A stretch of 5,885 nucleotides of DNA from Candidatus Cloacimonadota bacterium (GTDB lineage Bacteria > Muiribacteriota > UBA6191 > JACPRK01), in assembly GCA_021772705.1 (NCBI GenBank), contig JAJFLN010000498.1, positions 1 through 5,885 on the forward strand. The letters are read 5' to 3'. Shown one piece after another: positions 5,263 through 5,885 of the stretch; positions within the stretch are counted from its first letter, which is position 1; each line of letters opens with the position of its first letter. The notes beneath the pieces are model-generated. The model had not been told where the DNA came from. It searched no databases and saw only the letters and a program-made list of their open reading frames with translations. A program made the translations under genes and the position numbers.

Positions 5263-5274
5263 CGACAACAATCC

Positions 5275-5885
5275 ATGACCAAGAAGATGCTGATCAACAT
5301 GGTCGACGAGGAAGAGAGCCGAATTGCTATCGTCGACGGTCAACAGCTCGAAGACCTTTACGTCGAATCGGCGGGACGCGAGCAGGTCAAAGGCAACATC
5401 TATAAAGGTGTCGTCGTCAGCATAGCCAAGAGCCTGCAGTCCTGTTTCGTTGACTACGGCGGCAACCGGGCCGGGTTTCTCTCGATAGACGAGATCGATC
5501 CTCAGTTCTTCCGAGGCAACTCCCAGACCAAGAACGGCTCCTCGAAGCCGGCCATCCAGGACGTTATCCGTCTCAAGCAGGAACTCCTGGTGCAGGTCGT
5601 GAAGGAGGAGATCGGCTCCAAGGGAGCCAGCCTCACGACCTACATTTCCATCCCGGGCAGATATCTGGTCCTGATGCCCGGCGCTGATGAAGTCGGCATC
5701 TCCCGAAAGGTCGAGGACGACACGCAGCGAAAGCGCCTCAAGGAGATCATCGCGGGCTTCGAGGTACCGGAAGGCATCGGCCTCATCGTTCGCACCGCCG
5801 GTTCAGGCAAGAGCAAGGCGGATCTGGTGAAGGACTTCAATTACCTGCGCCGGCTCTGGTCCGCCATCGACGAGGCCTCAGCCCA
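5275..5885 (+). CDS. rne: Ribonuclease E/G family endoribonuclease, N-terminal part
   Basis: The frame is open from ATG 5275 to the window end (203 complete codons, 3' end missing). It encodes the N-terminal part of an RNase E/G, a single-strand-specific endoribonuclease of mRNA decay and rRNA processing. MLINMVDEEESRIAIVDGQ (5-23) is the family's start. The S1 RNA-binding domain covers about 38-120 (NIYKGVVVSI, then CFVDYGGNRAGFL, then QVVKEEIGSKGASLTTYIS). The 5'-monophosphate sensor region follows with RYLVLMPGADEVGISRK (129-145) and GLIVRTAGSGKS (169-180). Arg173-Thr174 match the pair that binds the 5' phosphate in E. coli RNase E. The catalytic DNase I-like domain and Zn-link lie beyond the window. 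The sequence resembles E. coli RNase E more than RNase G, but the symbol is provisional because the C-terminal scaffold cannot be seen. A low-complexity insertion (about 80-92, GNSQTKNGSSKP) sits inside the S1 domain. Confidence 0.93.
   Translation, partial: MTKKMLINMVDEEESRIAIVDGQQLEDLYVESAGREQVKGNIYKGVVVSIAKSLQSCFVDYGGNRAGFLSIDEIDPQFFRGNSQTKNGSSKPAIQDVIRLKQELLVQVVKEEIGSKGASLTTYISIPGRYLVLMPGADEVGISRKVEDDTQRKRLKEIIAGFEVPEGIGLIVRTAGSGKSKADLVKDFNYLRRLWSAIDEASA

Larger units (their letters stand above)
4305..5274. other. Long intergenic region upstream of RNase E/G, structured
   Basis: This 970-bp stretch has no gene I can support. Long frames are open on both strands. A + strand frame (4581-5405) runs 130 bases into the RNase gene, and a minus-strand frame (5236 to 4556) is broken by one TGA at 5150-5152. 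Neither has a recognisable motif or a convincing ribosome binding site. The DNA carries a promoter candidate (4366-4394), several hairpins and two perfect palindromes. It may be a long 5' leader, an intergenic region with a small RNA, or a decayed gene. Confidence 0.5.

Noticed and set aside
4581..5405. Open + strand frame of 274 codons
   Set aside because: It overlaps the certain RNase E/G gene by 130 bases in another frame, is rich in Ser, Arg, Pro and Gly with few hydrophobic stretches, shows no motif, and has no clear ribosome binding site.

Overview
The window is GC-rich (roughly 60% by eye) bacterial chromosomal DNA. The gene set points to a Gram-negative-type bacterium: a Ppx/GppA phosphatase with a C-terminal HD domain, a CHAD protein, an RNase E/G and a Sec-exported EF-hand protein. 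An acidobacterial or deltaproteobacterial-type lineage would fit, but the sequence alone does not settle the phylum. No rRNA, tRNA, CRISPR array or transposase gene was seen.

Layout. Positions 1-254 hold no convincing gene but contain a perfect 25-bp inverted repeat (114-138 / 172-196). A stand-alone polymerase-beta-type nucleotidyltransferase follows on the + strand (255-857). Only 4 bp after its stop lies the stop of a convergent, minus-strand gene (862-1443) for a small secreted protein with one EF-hand and a Cys/His-rich tail. Upstream of that gene are a plausible promoter (1498-1527) and a cluster of GC-rich palindromes (1636-1678).

The centre is a minus-strand operon: an exopolyphosphatase-family gene (2775-4304, GTG start) followed by a CHAD-domain gene (1846-2778). 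The second gene's GTG start overlaps the first gene's TGA stop in the 4-base sequence GTGA. CHAD domains associate with polyphosphate, so this is a polyphosphate-handling pair: one protein hydrolyses a polyphosphate or (p)ppGpp-type substrate, the other probably binds the polymer.

Positions 4305-5274 (970 bp) contain no gene I can defend. They do contain a good + strand promoter candidate divergent from ppx, several hairpins and a perfect 18-bp palindrome. The region ends at an RNase E/G gene (5275 to beyond the window end). A long structured leader or a small RNA is possible here, because RNase E in other bacteria regulates its own mRNA through its leader; a decayed gene is the alternative.

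Two genes (the nucleotidyltransferase and ppx) have no Shine-Dalgarno sequence but carry a -10-like hexamer only 8-9 bp before the start codon, which suggests leaderless transcripts. The secreted EF-hand gene, by contrast, has a classical ribosome binding site.
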